From: Arthrobacter sp.
Lineage (GTDB): Bacteria; Actinomycetota; Actinomycetes; Actinomycetales; Micrococcaceae
Assembly: GCA_030147325.1 (NCBI GenBank)
Contig: JASLAA010000100.1
Location: forward strand, 1 to 34,805
DNA: 34,805 nucleotides
Direction of reading: 5' to 3'
Both the position numbers and the translations under genes were made by a program. Shown here one piece after another: positions 16,798-25,130 of this stretch. Positions within the stretch are counted from its first letter, which is position 1. The number at the start of each line of letters is the position of its first letter. A model generated the notes under the pieces. The model did not search any database. It saw nothing but the letters and a program-made list of their open reading frames with translations, and was not told the DNA's origin.

Positions 16798-18429
16798 TCA
16801 GATCCAGCTCGGCAGCCACATGCGCATGCGCCACTGGTCGTAGGGGATGACCTCTGCTGTCCAGATGGGGAGGAAGTACGCCGACAATGCCACGGCGGCA
16901 GCCAGGAAGATCCCCACGAGCACGATACCGCGTCGGCGCCGGGCGCGGTCGGCGTTCTGTCCGCCCAGCACGAGGCCCAGGCAGTAGACGAGCGACAGGA
17001 CGAGGAACGGTTCGAAGGCGACGGCATAGAAGTAGAAGGTGGTGCGCTCGGGATACAGGAACCACGGAAGGTACCCGGCTGCGACGCCGGTGAGGATGGC
17101 AGCGGCGCGCCAGTCCCGCCGCCCGAGCCAGCAGAACAGGAGCACGACGAGGGACAGCGCGGCGCTCCACCAGATGAGCGGGTTGCCGAGCACCGTCACG
17201 GCCTGCGAGCAGGCGTCCGCCCCGCAGCCACCGGGCTTCTCGTAGAAGAACGACGTCGGCCTGCCCACCACGAGCCACGACCAGGCGCTCGCCTCGTACG
17301 GGTGGTCCGAGCCGAGGCCCTGATGGAAGGTGTACGCGCTGCGGTGGTACTCGGCCAGGGACCTCAGTGAATCCGGTAGCCAGCCCCACTGCTCGGACGG
17401 GTTGCGCGCGGCCCAGGTGCGGTCGTAGGCGTCCCTGGACAGGAACCAGCCCGTCCAGGAGGCGAGGTAGGTCAGCAGCGCCACGGGCACGATGCTCGCG
17501 AAGGCGAGCAGTCCGTCCTTCAGGGCTCCGCCGAGCGCCCAGCGGTGCACGCCGGCGATCCGCCGGGCACTCATGTCCCACACGACGGTCATCAGGCCGA
17601 AGGCCGCGATGAACGGCAGGGCGGACCACTTGGTGCCGAGGGCCAGCCCGAGGCAGATACCGGCCACGAGCCGCCACGGCCGGAAGCCGAGGAAGGGGCC
17701 GTAGGAGAGCAGGCGGGACGACGGGACGCCGTCGTCGCCCCCTCCCGCCAGGGCGGAGAGCCGGCGGGCCAGGCGCCGTCGGCCGTCGTCACGATCCGCC
17801 AGCAGGGCCGCGAAGGCGGCGAGGAGCCAGAAACTCAGGAAGATGTCGAGCAGTGAGGTGCGCGACTCGACGAGGTGGTGGCCGTCGACGGCGAGGAGCA
17901 GCCCGGCTGCGGCGCCGAGCAGCGGCGACCCGAACATGCGCCGGGCGACGACGGCGAGCAGGAGGACGGACAGCGTGCCGACGGCGGCCGCCGAGAACCT
18001 CCAGCCGAAGGCGTTGTCGGAACCGAACAGCAGCATGCCGAAGGCGATCATCCATTTGCCCACGGGAGGATGCACCACGTAGTTGGGTGCCTCGAGCAGG
18101 ACGTCGGGGTTGCCGGCGTTGAAGGACTCGTTGGCGTTCTCCGGCCATTCGCGCTCGTACCCCGACTGCAGCATCGAGTAGGCGTCCTTGACGTAGTACG
18201 TCTCGTCGAACACGAGCGAGCCGGGTTCGCCGAGCCGCACGAAGCGCAGGATGCCGCCGAGCAGTGCCATGGCCAGGGGCAGGATCCAGAGGAGCGCGCC
18301 GCCTGCGGGAGCCGCGCCCAGGAGGCGGGCGGAGAGCGCTGCCCGGGTGTACGCGAGTGGCGCGGGGAGGACCCAGGAACCGCCGTGCTGCGGGGTGTCC
18401 TGCTGGGGACGGACGGCGGTGGGGCTCAC
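16798..18429 (-). CDS. pmt: Dolichyl-phosphate-mannose--protein O-mannosyltransferase (Pmt, GT39)
   Basis: Pmt transfers mannose from polyprenyl phosphate mannose to Ser/Thr of exported proteins at the outer face of the membrane. The 543-residue protein has the GT39 architecture: a first helix (about 47-60), the catalytic acidic pair D75-E76 in LVFDETYYVKDAY, about ten further helices, HPPVGKW in the second large loop, and a conserved C-terminal YFLPIWTAE region. It starts at GTG 18429 with a TAGCAT hexamer ending 6 nt upstream, so it is probably leaderless. It diverges from rsmI exactly as Rv1002c does from Rv1003 in M. tuberculosis. The Ser/Thr/Pro-rich linker of the L,D-transpeptidase in this window is a plausible type of substrate (inference). 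Confidence 0.95.
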   Translation of the reverse strand: MSPTAVRPQQDTPQHGGSWVLPAPLAYTRAALSARLLGAAPAGGALLWILPLAMALLGGILRFVRLGEPGSLVFDETYYVKDAYSMLQSGYEREWPENANESFNAGNPDVLLEAPNYVVHPPVGKWMIAFGMLLFGSDNAFGWRFSAAAVGTLSVLLLAVVARRMFGSPLLGAAAGLLLAVDGHHLVESRTSLLDIFLSFWLLAAFAALLADRDDGRRRLARRLSALAGGGDDGVPSSRLLSYGPFLGFRPWRLVAGICLGLALGTKWSALPFIAAFGLMTVVWDMSARRIAGVHRWALGGALKDGLLAFASIVPVALLTYLASWTGWFLSRDAYDRTWAARNPSEQWGWLPDSLRSLAEYHRSAYTFHQGLGSDHPYEASAWSWLVVGRPTSFFYEKPGGCGADACSQAVTVLGNPLIWWSAALSLVVLLFCWLGRRDWRAAAILTGVAAGYLPWFLYPERTTFYFYAVAFEPFLVLSLVYCLGLVLGGQNADRARRRRGIVLVGIFLAAAVALSAYFLPIWTAEVIPYDQWRMRMWLPSWI

Positions 18430-18435
18430 ACCGTC

Positions 18436-18441
18436 ATGCTA
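18436..18441 (-). promoter_or_regulatory. -10 element, leaderless start of pmt
   Basis: TAGCAT on the minus strand ends 6 nt before the GTG at 18429. No ribosome binding site is present. Confidence 0.55.
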
Positions 18442-18513
18442 CCGGCGGTGTCCGGAGCTCCTCGGCAGGCGCCGCCGGGCCGGGCGGGCTGCCCCCGCCA
18501 GGAGGGCGAGGGC

Positions 18514-18519
18514 TACGCT
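18514..18519 (+). promoter_or_regulatory. -10 element, leaderless start of rsmI
   Basis: TACGCT ends 6 nt before the GTG at 18526. The pmt and rsmI promoters face away from each other within 96 nt. Confidence 0.55.
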
Positions 18520-18525
18520 GGTCGG

Positions 18526-19494
18526 GTGAGCCAGCCATACGACACAGAGCCCGACAGCACCGACCAGGACGCGGACGGTACGGACACCGTTTCCGCCGGA
18601 GGGACGACCGGAACCCGCGCGCCGATCACCGCCTACCGGGGAACCGCGGGGGACGGCAGCGGTCGGGGGCGCGTCGTCCTGGCGGCGACGCCGATCGGCA
18701 ACATGGGGGACGCGACGGAGCGGCTGATCGGTCTGCTGCACACGGCGGACGTCGTCGCAGCGGAGGACACCCGTCGCCTCCACCGGCTCGTGCAGGCGTT
18801 GGGCGTCACCGTGACGGGACGGGTCATCAGCTACCACGAACACAACGAGGCCGAGCGCACGTCCGAACTCCTCGAGCTGGTCAGGGCGGGCGCCACGCTC
18901 CTCATGGTGACCGATGCCGGGATGCCGTCCGTCTCGGATCCCGGGTACCGGCTCGTCGAGGCGGCGGTCGCCGAGGGGCTGGACCTGACCGCTGTCCCGG
19001 GAGCCTCGGCCGTGCTGGCCGCGCTGGCCCTCTCGGGTCTGCCCACCGACCGGTTCTGCTTCGAGGGGTTCCTTCCCCGGAAGGCCGGGGTCCGGACCGG
19101 GCGCCTCGCCGACCTGGCCGCCGAGCAACGCACCATGGTGTTCTTCGAGGCACCACACCGCCTCGAGGCGATGCTGCGCTCGCTGCAGCAGGCCTTCGGG
19201 TCGGAGCGCCCCGCCGCGGTGGCCCGCGAGCTGACGAAGATCCACGAACAGGTGATCCGGGGGTCCCTCCTCGACCTGCTGCAGTGGTCCCAGGACGTCG
19301 AGGTGCGGGGAGAGATCGCCGTCGTCGTCGCCGGTGCGCCCGAGACCGCACCCACCCGCCCGGAGGACCACGTGGCGCAGGTGAACGGTCTGATGGAGGG
19401 TGGCATGCGGCTCAAGGACGCCGTGGCCGCCGTCGCCGCCCAGAGCAGCGTCAGCAAGCGGGAACTCTACGCTGCGGTGATCGCCGACCGCTGA
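18526..19494 (+). CDS. rsmI: 16S rRNA (cytidine(1402)-2'-O)-methyltransferase
   Basis: RsmI 2'-O-methylates C1402 in the decoding centre of 16S rRNA using S-adenosylmethionine. The tetrapyrrole-methylase fold is clear: LAATPIGNMGDAT (52-64), AAEDTR (78-83), SYHEHNE, VTDAGMPSVSDPGYRLV, the SAM-binding PGASAVLAALALSGLPTDRF and the FLPRKAG motif. About 45 acidic, Asp/Thr/Gly-rich residues precede the domain, making the protein (322 residues) longer than the usual 270-290. GTG 18526 is selected because of the leaderless -10 directly before it. It is divergent from pmt, as in mycobacteria. Confidence 0.95.
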   Translation: MSQPYDTEPDSTDQDADGTDTVSAGGTTGTRAPITAYRGTAGDGSGRGRVVLAATPIGNMGDATERLIGLLHTADVVAAEDTRRLHRLVQALGVTVTGRVISYHEHNEAERTSELLELVRAGATLLMVTDAGMPSVSDPGYRLVEAAVAEGLDLTAVPGASAVLAALALSGLPTDRFCFEGFLPRKAGVRTGRLADLAAEQRTMVFFEAPHRLEAMLRSLQQAFGSERPAAVARELTKIHEQVIRGSLLDLLQWSQDVEVRGEIAVVVAGAPETAPTRPEDHVAQVNGLMEGGMRLKDAVAAVAAQSSVSKRELYAAVIADR

Positions 19495-19548
19495 CCGGCG
19501 CCTGTGCACTCGTCCAAAGGGCGGCGGCCGGGTCGGTGCACCCTTCAC

Positions 19549-19578
19549 TGGACACCCGTTCACGGGCCGGTCTAGCGT
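19549..19578 (+). promoter_or_regulatory. Promoter of the aldehyde dehydrogenase gene
   Basis: TGGACA (19549-19554) and TAGCGT (19573-19578), 18 nt apart, resemble a housekeeping promoter. The leader would be about 48 nt and carries AAGGAG at 19621-19626. Confidence 0.55.
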
Positions 19579-19632
19579 GAGCGGGAATGTCCTGCCCGGG
19601 ACGCGCCCGGGATCTTCGCGAAGGAGCACGGA

Positions 19633-21114
19633 ATGGCTGTCACCGCCGATCAGGAGAAGGCTGTACTCGACAAGGTGCCCACCGGGCTCTTCATCGACGG
19701 GCAGTGGCGTGCGTCGTCGTCGGGCGCCACGTTCGACGTCGAGGACCCCGCGACCGGCCGGACCCTGCGGACGCTCGCGGATGCCACGCCGGAGGACGGC
19801 ATGGCCGCCCTCGACGCCGCGGTGGCCGCCCAGGCTGCCTGGGCGCGCACAGCGCCTCGGGAGCGCGGCGAGATCCTCCGCCGGGCCTTCGACCTGGTCA
19901 CGGCCCGCGCCGACGAATTCGCGCTGCTGATGACCCTCGAGATGGGCAAGCCGCTGGCCGAGGCCCGCGGAGAGGTCACCTACGGCGCGGAGTTCCTGCG
20001 CTGGTTCTCCGAGGAGTCGGTACGCGCCTCGGGCCGCTACTCGATGGCGCCGGACGGGAAGTCGCGCCTGCTCGTCACGAAGAAGCCCGTGGGCCCGTGC
20101 CTGCTCATCACGCCGTGGAACTTCCCGCTGGCGATGGCCACCCGGAAGATCGCTCCCGCGATCGCAGCGGGCTGCACCATGGTGCTCAAGCCGGCGAACC
20201 TGACGCCGCTCACGTCCTCGCTCTTCGCGACCGTCCTGCAGGAGGCGGGCCTCCCCGCCGGCGTGCTGAACATCGTCAACACCACCACGGCCGGTGACGT
20301 GACGGGCCCCCTCATCCAGGACTCGCGGCTGCGGAAACTCTCGTTCACCGGGTCCACACCGGTGGGCCGCACCCTCCTCGCGGCGGCCGCACAGAACGTG
20401 CTGCGGACCTCCATGGAACTCGGTGGCAACGCGCCGTTCCTCGTGTTCGAGGATGCCGATCTCGACGCCGCAGTGGACGGCGCGATGCTTGCGAAGCTGC
20501 GGAACATGGGGGAGGCCTGCACGGCGGCCAACCGCTTCATCGTCCACGAGTCGCTGGCCGACCGCTTCGCAGCGGCCCTCGCCGAGCGCATGGAAGGCAT
20601 GACGACGGCGCGCGGTACGGAGGACGCCTCGAAACTCGGCCCGCTGATCGATCGCAGGAGCCGCGACAAGGTGCACGAGCTCGTCACCGCGGCGGTCGGC
20701 GATGGTGCGGAGACCGTCACCGGTGGTTCGCCGGTGACGGGCGACGGCTACTTCTACCAGGCCACGGTGCTCAAGAACGTGCCCCGGTCGGCGCGCATCA
20801 TGCAGGAGGAGATCTTCGGCCCGGTGGCGCCGATCATCACGTTCAGCACGGAGGACGAGGCCGTCGACCTGGCGAACGACACCGAGTACGGACTCGTGGC
20901 GTACGTCTTCACCCGCGATCTGAACCGCGGACTGCGCATCGGCGAGCGGCTCGACACCGGGATGCTCGGGCTCAACGCCGGCGTCGTCTCGAACGCCGCC
21001 GCTCCCTTCGGCGGCGTGAAGCAGTCGGGCCTCGGACGCGAGGGCGGCGCCGAGGGCATCGAGGAATACCTGTCGACGCAGTACATCGGGATCGCGGACC
21101 CCTACGCCTCCTAG
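19633..21114 (+). CDS. gabD: NAD(P)-dependent succinate-semialdehyde dehydrogenase family protein
   Basis: A 493-residue aldehyde dehydrogenase that most resembles succinate-semialdehyde dehydrogenases, which oxidise succinate semialdehyde to succinate at the end of the GABA pathway. The cofactor region TPWNFPLAMATRKIAPAIAA, LKPANLTPLTS and FTGSTPVGRTL precede the catalytic pair E262 (MELGGNAP) and C296 (GEACTAANRF). The C-terminal segment GVKQSGLGREGG is typical of the GabD subgroup. ATG 19633 has AAGGAG 6 nt upstream. It stands alone with its own promoter and terminator, and no GABA transaminase or permease is nearby, so the physiological substrate is uncertain. Confidence 0.88.
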   Translation: MAVTADQEKAVLDKVPTGLFIDGQWRASSSGATFDVEDPATGRTLRTLADATPEDGMAALDAAVAAQAAWARTAPRERGEILRRAFDLVTARADEFALLMTLEMGKPLAEARGEVTYGAEFLRWFSEESVRASGRYSMAPDGKSRLLVTKKPVGPCLLITPWNFPLAMATRKIAPAIAAGCTMVLKPANLTPLTSSLFATVLQEAGLPAGVLNIVNTTTAGDVTGPLIQDSRLRKLSFTGSTPVGRTLLAAAAQNVLRTSMELGGNAPFLVFEDADLDAAVDGAMLAKLRNMGEACTAANRFIVHESLADRFAAALAERMEGMTTARGTEDASKLGPLIDRRSRDKVHELVTAAVGDGAETVTGGSPVTGDGYFYQATVLKNVPRSARIMQEEIFGPVAPIITFSTEDEAVDLANDTEYGLVAYVFTRDLNRGLRIGERLDTGMLGLNAGVVSNAAAPFGGVKQSGLGREGGAEGIEEYLSTQYIGIADPYAS

Positions 21115-21168
21115 GACCTCGCCCGGAAGGCCGGGCCCACACGGGGTCCGGCCTTCCGCCTGAGGTCC
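21114..21168. terminator. Long bidirectional hairpin between convergent genes
   Basis: Nested inverted repeats form a 55-nt structure: outer arms GGACCTC (21114-21120) and GAGGTCC (21162-21168), a symmetric 3-nt internal loop, then inner arms CGGAAGGCCGG (21124-21134) and CCGGCCTTCCG (21148-21158) around a 13-nt loop. It begins on the last base of the dehydrogenase stop and serves the convergent transglutaminase operon. Confidence 0.8.
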
Positions 21169-21187
21169 TCCTGCCCGGCCCTGCGGG

Positions 21188-23626
21188 TCAGCGCTGCGGG
21201 CCGGCCCGGAACCGGTTGAGCAATGACTGCGGGAACAGGCGGGCCTTCAGTCGCGTGCTGAGCGAACTGGTGCTCCGCAGCGCCCGCGTGACGGCGTCGA
21301 CGTCCTCCCACTGCGGTGCGGCCACCGGCGGAGCGAGTGTGGCGGAGCGCGCTCCGCGGCCCGTGGAGCCGGCGTCCTGCCCGACCGTGCGGTCGGCGTA
21401 CTCCTCGTACTCGTAGGCGGAGCGGAGCCGCGCGAGCGAGCCGGCGGGTGCCGCGGCCAGGTCGGCGTCGCGCGTCAGCCTTCCTGCGAAGGTCCGCGGG
21501 GTGTCCGTCGCTTCGAGCGGATAGCCGTAGTCGCCGGCTATCTCGGTGGTCTCCGCCCAGGCCGCGGTTGCCGCGCCAGGGGAGCCGGCCGGGACGTCGG
21601 TGACGACGACGGACCGGCGCCTCGTGCGTGTCCTGGCGCTGCGCAGCAGCAGCGGCAGGAGGGAGAACACGGCGATCCCGGCCAGAGCGAGCAGCCCGGC
21701 GAGGGGCTGGGCCTCGGTGCGCGTCCCTGGGGCCCGGCCGTCCGCGTCCGTGTCGGAGGGGGCTACGGCCGAACCCGTCGCGTCGGCGGGGTTACGGAGG
21801 GAACCGGGGTTCAGGGCATCCGAATCGTCGGCCCGCGGACCGACAGGGGCGAAGGCCTGCTGCGCGTAGGTGGGGACGACGCCGCGCGACGGGGTCGGTT
21901 CGAACTGGACCCACCCCACGCCCTCGAAGTACAGCTCGGGCCAGGCGTGGGCGTTCCGCGAATCGACGACGAACTCGCGCAGCTCCAGCCCCTCCGGCCC
22001 CTCCTCGGTGTCGCCCGTCGGGCTGCCCGGCGTGTAGCCGACGGCCACCCGGCTGGGGATCCCCGCCGCACGTGCCATCACGGCCATGGTCCCGGCGTAG
22101 TGCACGCAGTAGCCGGACTTGGAGTCGAGGAACCGTGCCATCACGTCCATGCCGCTGCCGTCGTAGCCGCCCTCCACGGGAGCCTCGACGGAGTAGGTAA
22201 AGTCGGAGCTGCGCAGGTAGCTCTGGATCGCGAGGGCCTTGTCATAGGGGTTCACGAACTCACCGGAAACCTCGTCGGTGGTGGTGCGGACGATCTCCGG
22301 GGTGTCCTCGGGCAGGTCGGTGAAGACCGCCGGGACGGCATCCGGCTCCGACGGGCCGATGGCCCCGAGTCCCTCCCGGGTGAGCTCCGCCGAGCGGCTC
22401 TGCACCACGTACTCCTGCCGCGCCGTCGAGCCGCCGTCCATCGCGAGGATCGACAGGTTCGCCGGATCCCAGGCCCAGGTCCCGGTGAGGTTGGAGATCC
22501 CGACCGGCGAGTAGGGGGACAGCAGCCAGGGGCTCGCGTAGCTCTGCGTGGTGATCCGGGTGAAGACCGGTTCGCCGTCCGCGACGTTCTCCGGTGTCCC
22601 CACTTCGTTGCCGACCTCCGCCACGCCCGTCTCGCGGTCGTCCATGCGCTGGTCGGGCTCCCAGCGGCGCCCGCTGAAGTCCTCGAGCGTCACGGCGCGG
22701 AGGTAGACGGGTGTATCGGAATTCGTCAGGTAGGCGATGCGGCCGAAGCCGGTGGGGTTGCGGAGGTCGTTGCCGAGGGTCACGGCGGGGTTCAGGCCGG
22801 TCGCGTTGCCCCACACGTTGAGGCGGGCGCCCTGCGGGAAGGCTCCGGTGTTGAAGCCGGGGACGAACAGCGGCAGGATCACGGTGACAGCGAGGGCCGC
22901 CGCGCCGATCATCGCGCTGCGCCCCGCGAAGCCGCTCGAGGCACGGGCCCCGCCGGAGGCGAGCCGGTTCTCCCGCCACTGCGCCGTGGCGAGGATCAGC
23001 AAGAAGGCCAGCGCCGTCACCAGGAACGCGAACATGCCCACGCCGTTCGGCTTCACGATGGCCGGTGCGATCATGACGGCCAGGAGTCCGACGCCGCTTG
23101 CCGCGGCCATGCGCATGGTCGTGGCGAGAAGGTCCACGATGATCGCGACGAGCCCCAGGGCGGCGCACATGATCAAGAAGATGCCGGGGCCGGGCAGCAC
23201 GGGGGCCACCTGGGTGACCACGGTCTCCTCGGCCTGCGCCAGGAGCCGTTGCAGCTCGAGGGAGGTGCCGGGCCCGGGCACGACGCCGAGGATGCCCTGG
23301 CGCGGGAAGAACTGGATGGTGAGCGCGCCGATGAGCACCAGGACACCCACGAGAGCGATGAGCACGCCGTGCAGGCGCAGGGTCCGGGTCAGCGCCATGG
23401 CCAGCAGGACCGGGACGACGGTGCCGATCACGGGGCCGAGCCACGTCCACGGTTCGACGACGCCGTTAAGGCTCGTCGCCGCGGCGAGCACTCCGAGCAG
23501 GGAGGCACCCGTGACGGCCCAGTGCCAGGGGTCGGCGGCCCGGGGGGACCGGGAGGGCCCGGCCGGTCGGGACGGGGAACCCCCCGGAGCGACGGGGGGT
23601 GCGGGGCGGGAGAGTGTCGAGGTCAT
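21188..23626 (-). CDS. TgpA-like membrane transglutaminase (DUF3488-transglutaminase-DUF4129)
   Basis: This 812-residue protein has a Pro/Ser/Arg-rich start, about six membrane helices in the DUF3488 region (about 38-255), an extracytoplasmic transglutaminase-like core, one further helix near 690 and a cytosolic DUF4129 tail. The catalytic triad is visible: C507 (SGYCVHYAGTMAVMARAAGIP), H560 (SRNAHAWPELYF) and an acidic residue E576 in QFEPTPS, where aspartate is often found. The start ATG 23626 forms an ATGA overlap with the DUF58 stop, with AGGGG 6-7 nt upstream. It is the last gene of moxR-DUF58-tgpA. Pseudomonas TgpA is essential and periplasmically exposed; the substrate is unknown. Confidence 0.93.
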   Translation of the reverse strand: MTSTLSRPAPPVAPGGSPSRPAGPSRSPRAADPWHWAVTGASLLGVLAAATSLNGVVEPWTWLGPVIGTVVPVLLAMALTRTLRLHGVLIALVGVLVLIGALTIQFFPRQGILGVVPGPGTSLELQRLLAQAEETVVTQVAPVLPGPGIFLIMCAALGLVAIIVDLLATTMRMAAASGVGLLAVMIAPAIVKPNGVGMFAFLVTALAFLLILATAQWRENRLASGGARASSGFAGRSAMIGAAALAVTVILPLFVPGFNTGAFPQGARLNVWGNATGLNPAVTLGNDLRNPTGFGRIAYLTNSDTPVYLRAVTLEDFSGRRWEPDQRMDDRETGVAEVGNEVGTPENVADGEPVFTRITTQSYASPWLLSPYSPVGISNLTGTWAWDPANLSILAMDGGSTARQEYVVQSRSAELTREGLGAIGPSEPDAVPAVFTDLPEDTPEIVRTTTDEVSGEFVNPYDKALAIQSYLRSSDFTYSVEAPVEGGYDGSGMDVMARFLDSKSGYCVHYAGTMAVMARAAGIPSRVAVGYTPGSPTGDTEEGPEGLELREFVVDSRNAHAWPELYFEGVGWVQFEPTPSRGVVPTYAQQAFAPVGPRADDSDALNPGSLRNPADATGSAVAPSDTDADGRAPGTRTEAQPLAGLLALAGIAVFSLLPLLLRSARTRTRRRSVVVTDVPAGSPGAATAAWAETTEIAGDYGYPLEATDTPRTFAGRLTRDADLAAAPAGSLARLRSAYEYEEYADRTVGQDAGSTGRGARSATLAPPVAAPQWEDVDAVTRALRSTSSLSTRLKARLFPQSLLNRFRAGPQR

Positions 23627-25125
23627 GCTGATCCCCTGTGCGTGCTGGAGCGGGTGGAAGAGGCCGCTGCTGCGGCGGAGGGCGTGCGGGGAGCCTCGCC
23701 CACGGCGTGCTCGAGCCCGGCCCAGACGGCGGGCAGGAGCGCGGAGGGCGAGGCCGCCGTCGCGTGCCACCCGGCGTCGCGGAGGACCGCGAGCTGGCGT
23801 TGCGCGTCCGCGGGCCGTTCGGTGACGATCACGGCGTACGACGGCGATCCGTAGTCGGCGGCGGTGGACAGGGCGCGCGCCTCCTCCGGTGTGACGACAC
23901 CGAGGACGGCGATCAGGGGCCCACGGTGCCGGTTGGCGGCGAGCTTGTCCAGGAGATCGTCCCCGAAAGCGGCGTGATGCGCGTTCTGCTCCGCTTCGGC
24001 GGACGAGCGGCTGATCCGCCGAGCAGCCTGTCGTGCCGCCTCGCCGGCGCGGACCACGGTACTGCCGGTATGGTCCTCGCCCTGGGCGCGGCGCCCGGTC
24101 TCGGGGGTGAGCTCGAGGGCCGCCAGCCCTTCTGCGATGCCGGCGACGGCACCCTGGCCCTGGTGCTCCTCCTCGGCCGGGTACGGGGCGGACGGGGAGC
24201 GCAGGAGCGCCGGTGATCCCTGCTGGTCGAGGAAGCGCAGGGCGTAGTTGCGTTCGAGGAGATGCGTGCTGACGGACATCGCCGCGGTGACCGCCCACTC
24301 GAACGTGGGGGAGGTGGAGAGGCCGCTGCCGTCACCGCTGCCGAACGCGGCGCTGAACCCGGTGCTGAAGCTGGAGTGCCGCTGGTCCAGGAGCAGGGTC
24401 GCCTGGGGCGTCGTCACGGATTCCTCCTGCCGCACCATGAGCTCGCTGTGCCGTGCCGTCGCCGCCCAGTGGACGCGCCGCATCGAATCACCGTGCCGGT
24501 ACTCGCGCGTCATGACGTCGTCGTCGCTCGGGTTCGCCTGGCGGCGGGTGGCGGCCATGCCGTCGTTCCCGCGCGATCCCGACAGCGGTGTGGCGAGGAG
24601 TTCGACGGGCGCGGGGGTGACCACGAGGGCGTCCTTCCCGCCGAGCACGTGCCGCGACTTCCCGAGCCCGAAGGGGTCGGTGAACTCGGCGGTGACCGGG
24701 CCGATCTCGTACACGCCGCGCGAGGCGGAGCGCAGCCGGTACTCGTAGAGGGAGACACCCTCCCGCGTGGGGTTCCGCGACGGGTAGGTGAACTGGGGCG
24801 CCTGACCGAACCGTGGGGGCAGTTGCTCCTCCATCGAGATGCTGGCCCCGCCGGCCACGGAGGCCGTCAGGGAGAGCGTGACCGTCGTCGTCGAGCCGAT
24901 CTCCATGGACTGCGGCTGGAAGCGCCGGCCCACCGTGAAGCGGGGCTTCACGAGACGCAGCACGAGGAGCGAGACGAACGGCAGCGCCAGGAGCAGGATC
25001 CCCACGTACAGCAGGTCGCGGCGGCCGAGTACCTGCGCGGACAACAGGGCGAGGACGGCGGTGAGGACGAAGCCCCACCCGCGGATCGTCAGGAAGCGCG
25101 AGGGGAGCCTGTCGAGGAGGGACAT
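23623..25125 (-). CDS. DUF58 domain-containing protein
   Basis: DUF58 proteins are membrane-anchored partners of MoxR ATPases, with a vWA-like module after the signature. Two helices lie near 17-32 and 38-58, followed by a beta-rich part and then the signature, about 207-233: REYRHGDSMRRVHWAATARH plus ELMVR. At 500 residues it is longer than many family members; the region about 300-370 is low-complexity and hydrophilic. It lies 5 nt downstream of moxR and overlaps the transglutaminase start by 4 nt, so the three are one translationally coupled operon. The biochemical role is unknown; chaperone-like complex assembly is proposed for the family. Confidence 0.92.
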   Translation of the reverse strand: MSLLDRLPSRFLTIRGWGFVLTAVLALLSAQVLGRRDLLYVGILLLALPFVSLLVLRLVKPRFTVGRRFQPQSMEIGSTTTVTLSLTASVAGGASISMEEQLPPRFGQAPQFTYPSRNPTREGVSLYEYRLRSASRGVYEIGPVTAEFTDPFGLGKSRHVLGGKDALVVTPAPVELLATPLSGSRGNDGMAATRRQANPSDDDVMTREYRHGDSMRRVHWAATARHSELMVRQEESVTTPQATLLLDQRHSSFSTGFSAAFGSGDGSGLSTSPTFEWAVTAAMSVSTHLLERNYALRFLDQQGSPALLRSPSAPYPAEEEHQGQGAVAGIAEGLAALELTPETGRRAQGEDHTGSTVVRAGEAARQAARRISRSSAEAEQNAHHAAFGDDLLDKLAANRHRGPLIAVLGVVTPEEARALSTAADYGSPSYAVIVTERPADAQRQLAVLRDAGWHATAASPSALLPAVWAGLEHAVGEAPRTPSAAAAASSTRSSTHRGSA

Positions 25126-25130
25126 CAGGG

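Noticed and set aside
16760..17677. N-terminal extension of the acyl-CoA synthetase frame
   Set aside because: It runs out of frame through pmt on the same strand. Synthetase homology begins at GTG 16759.
23627..24298. N-terminal extension of the transglutaminase frame
   Set aside because: It overlaps DUF58 in another frame. The ATGA junction with a ribosome site sets the start at 23626.
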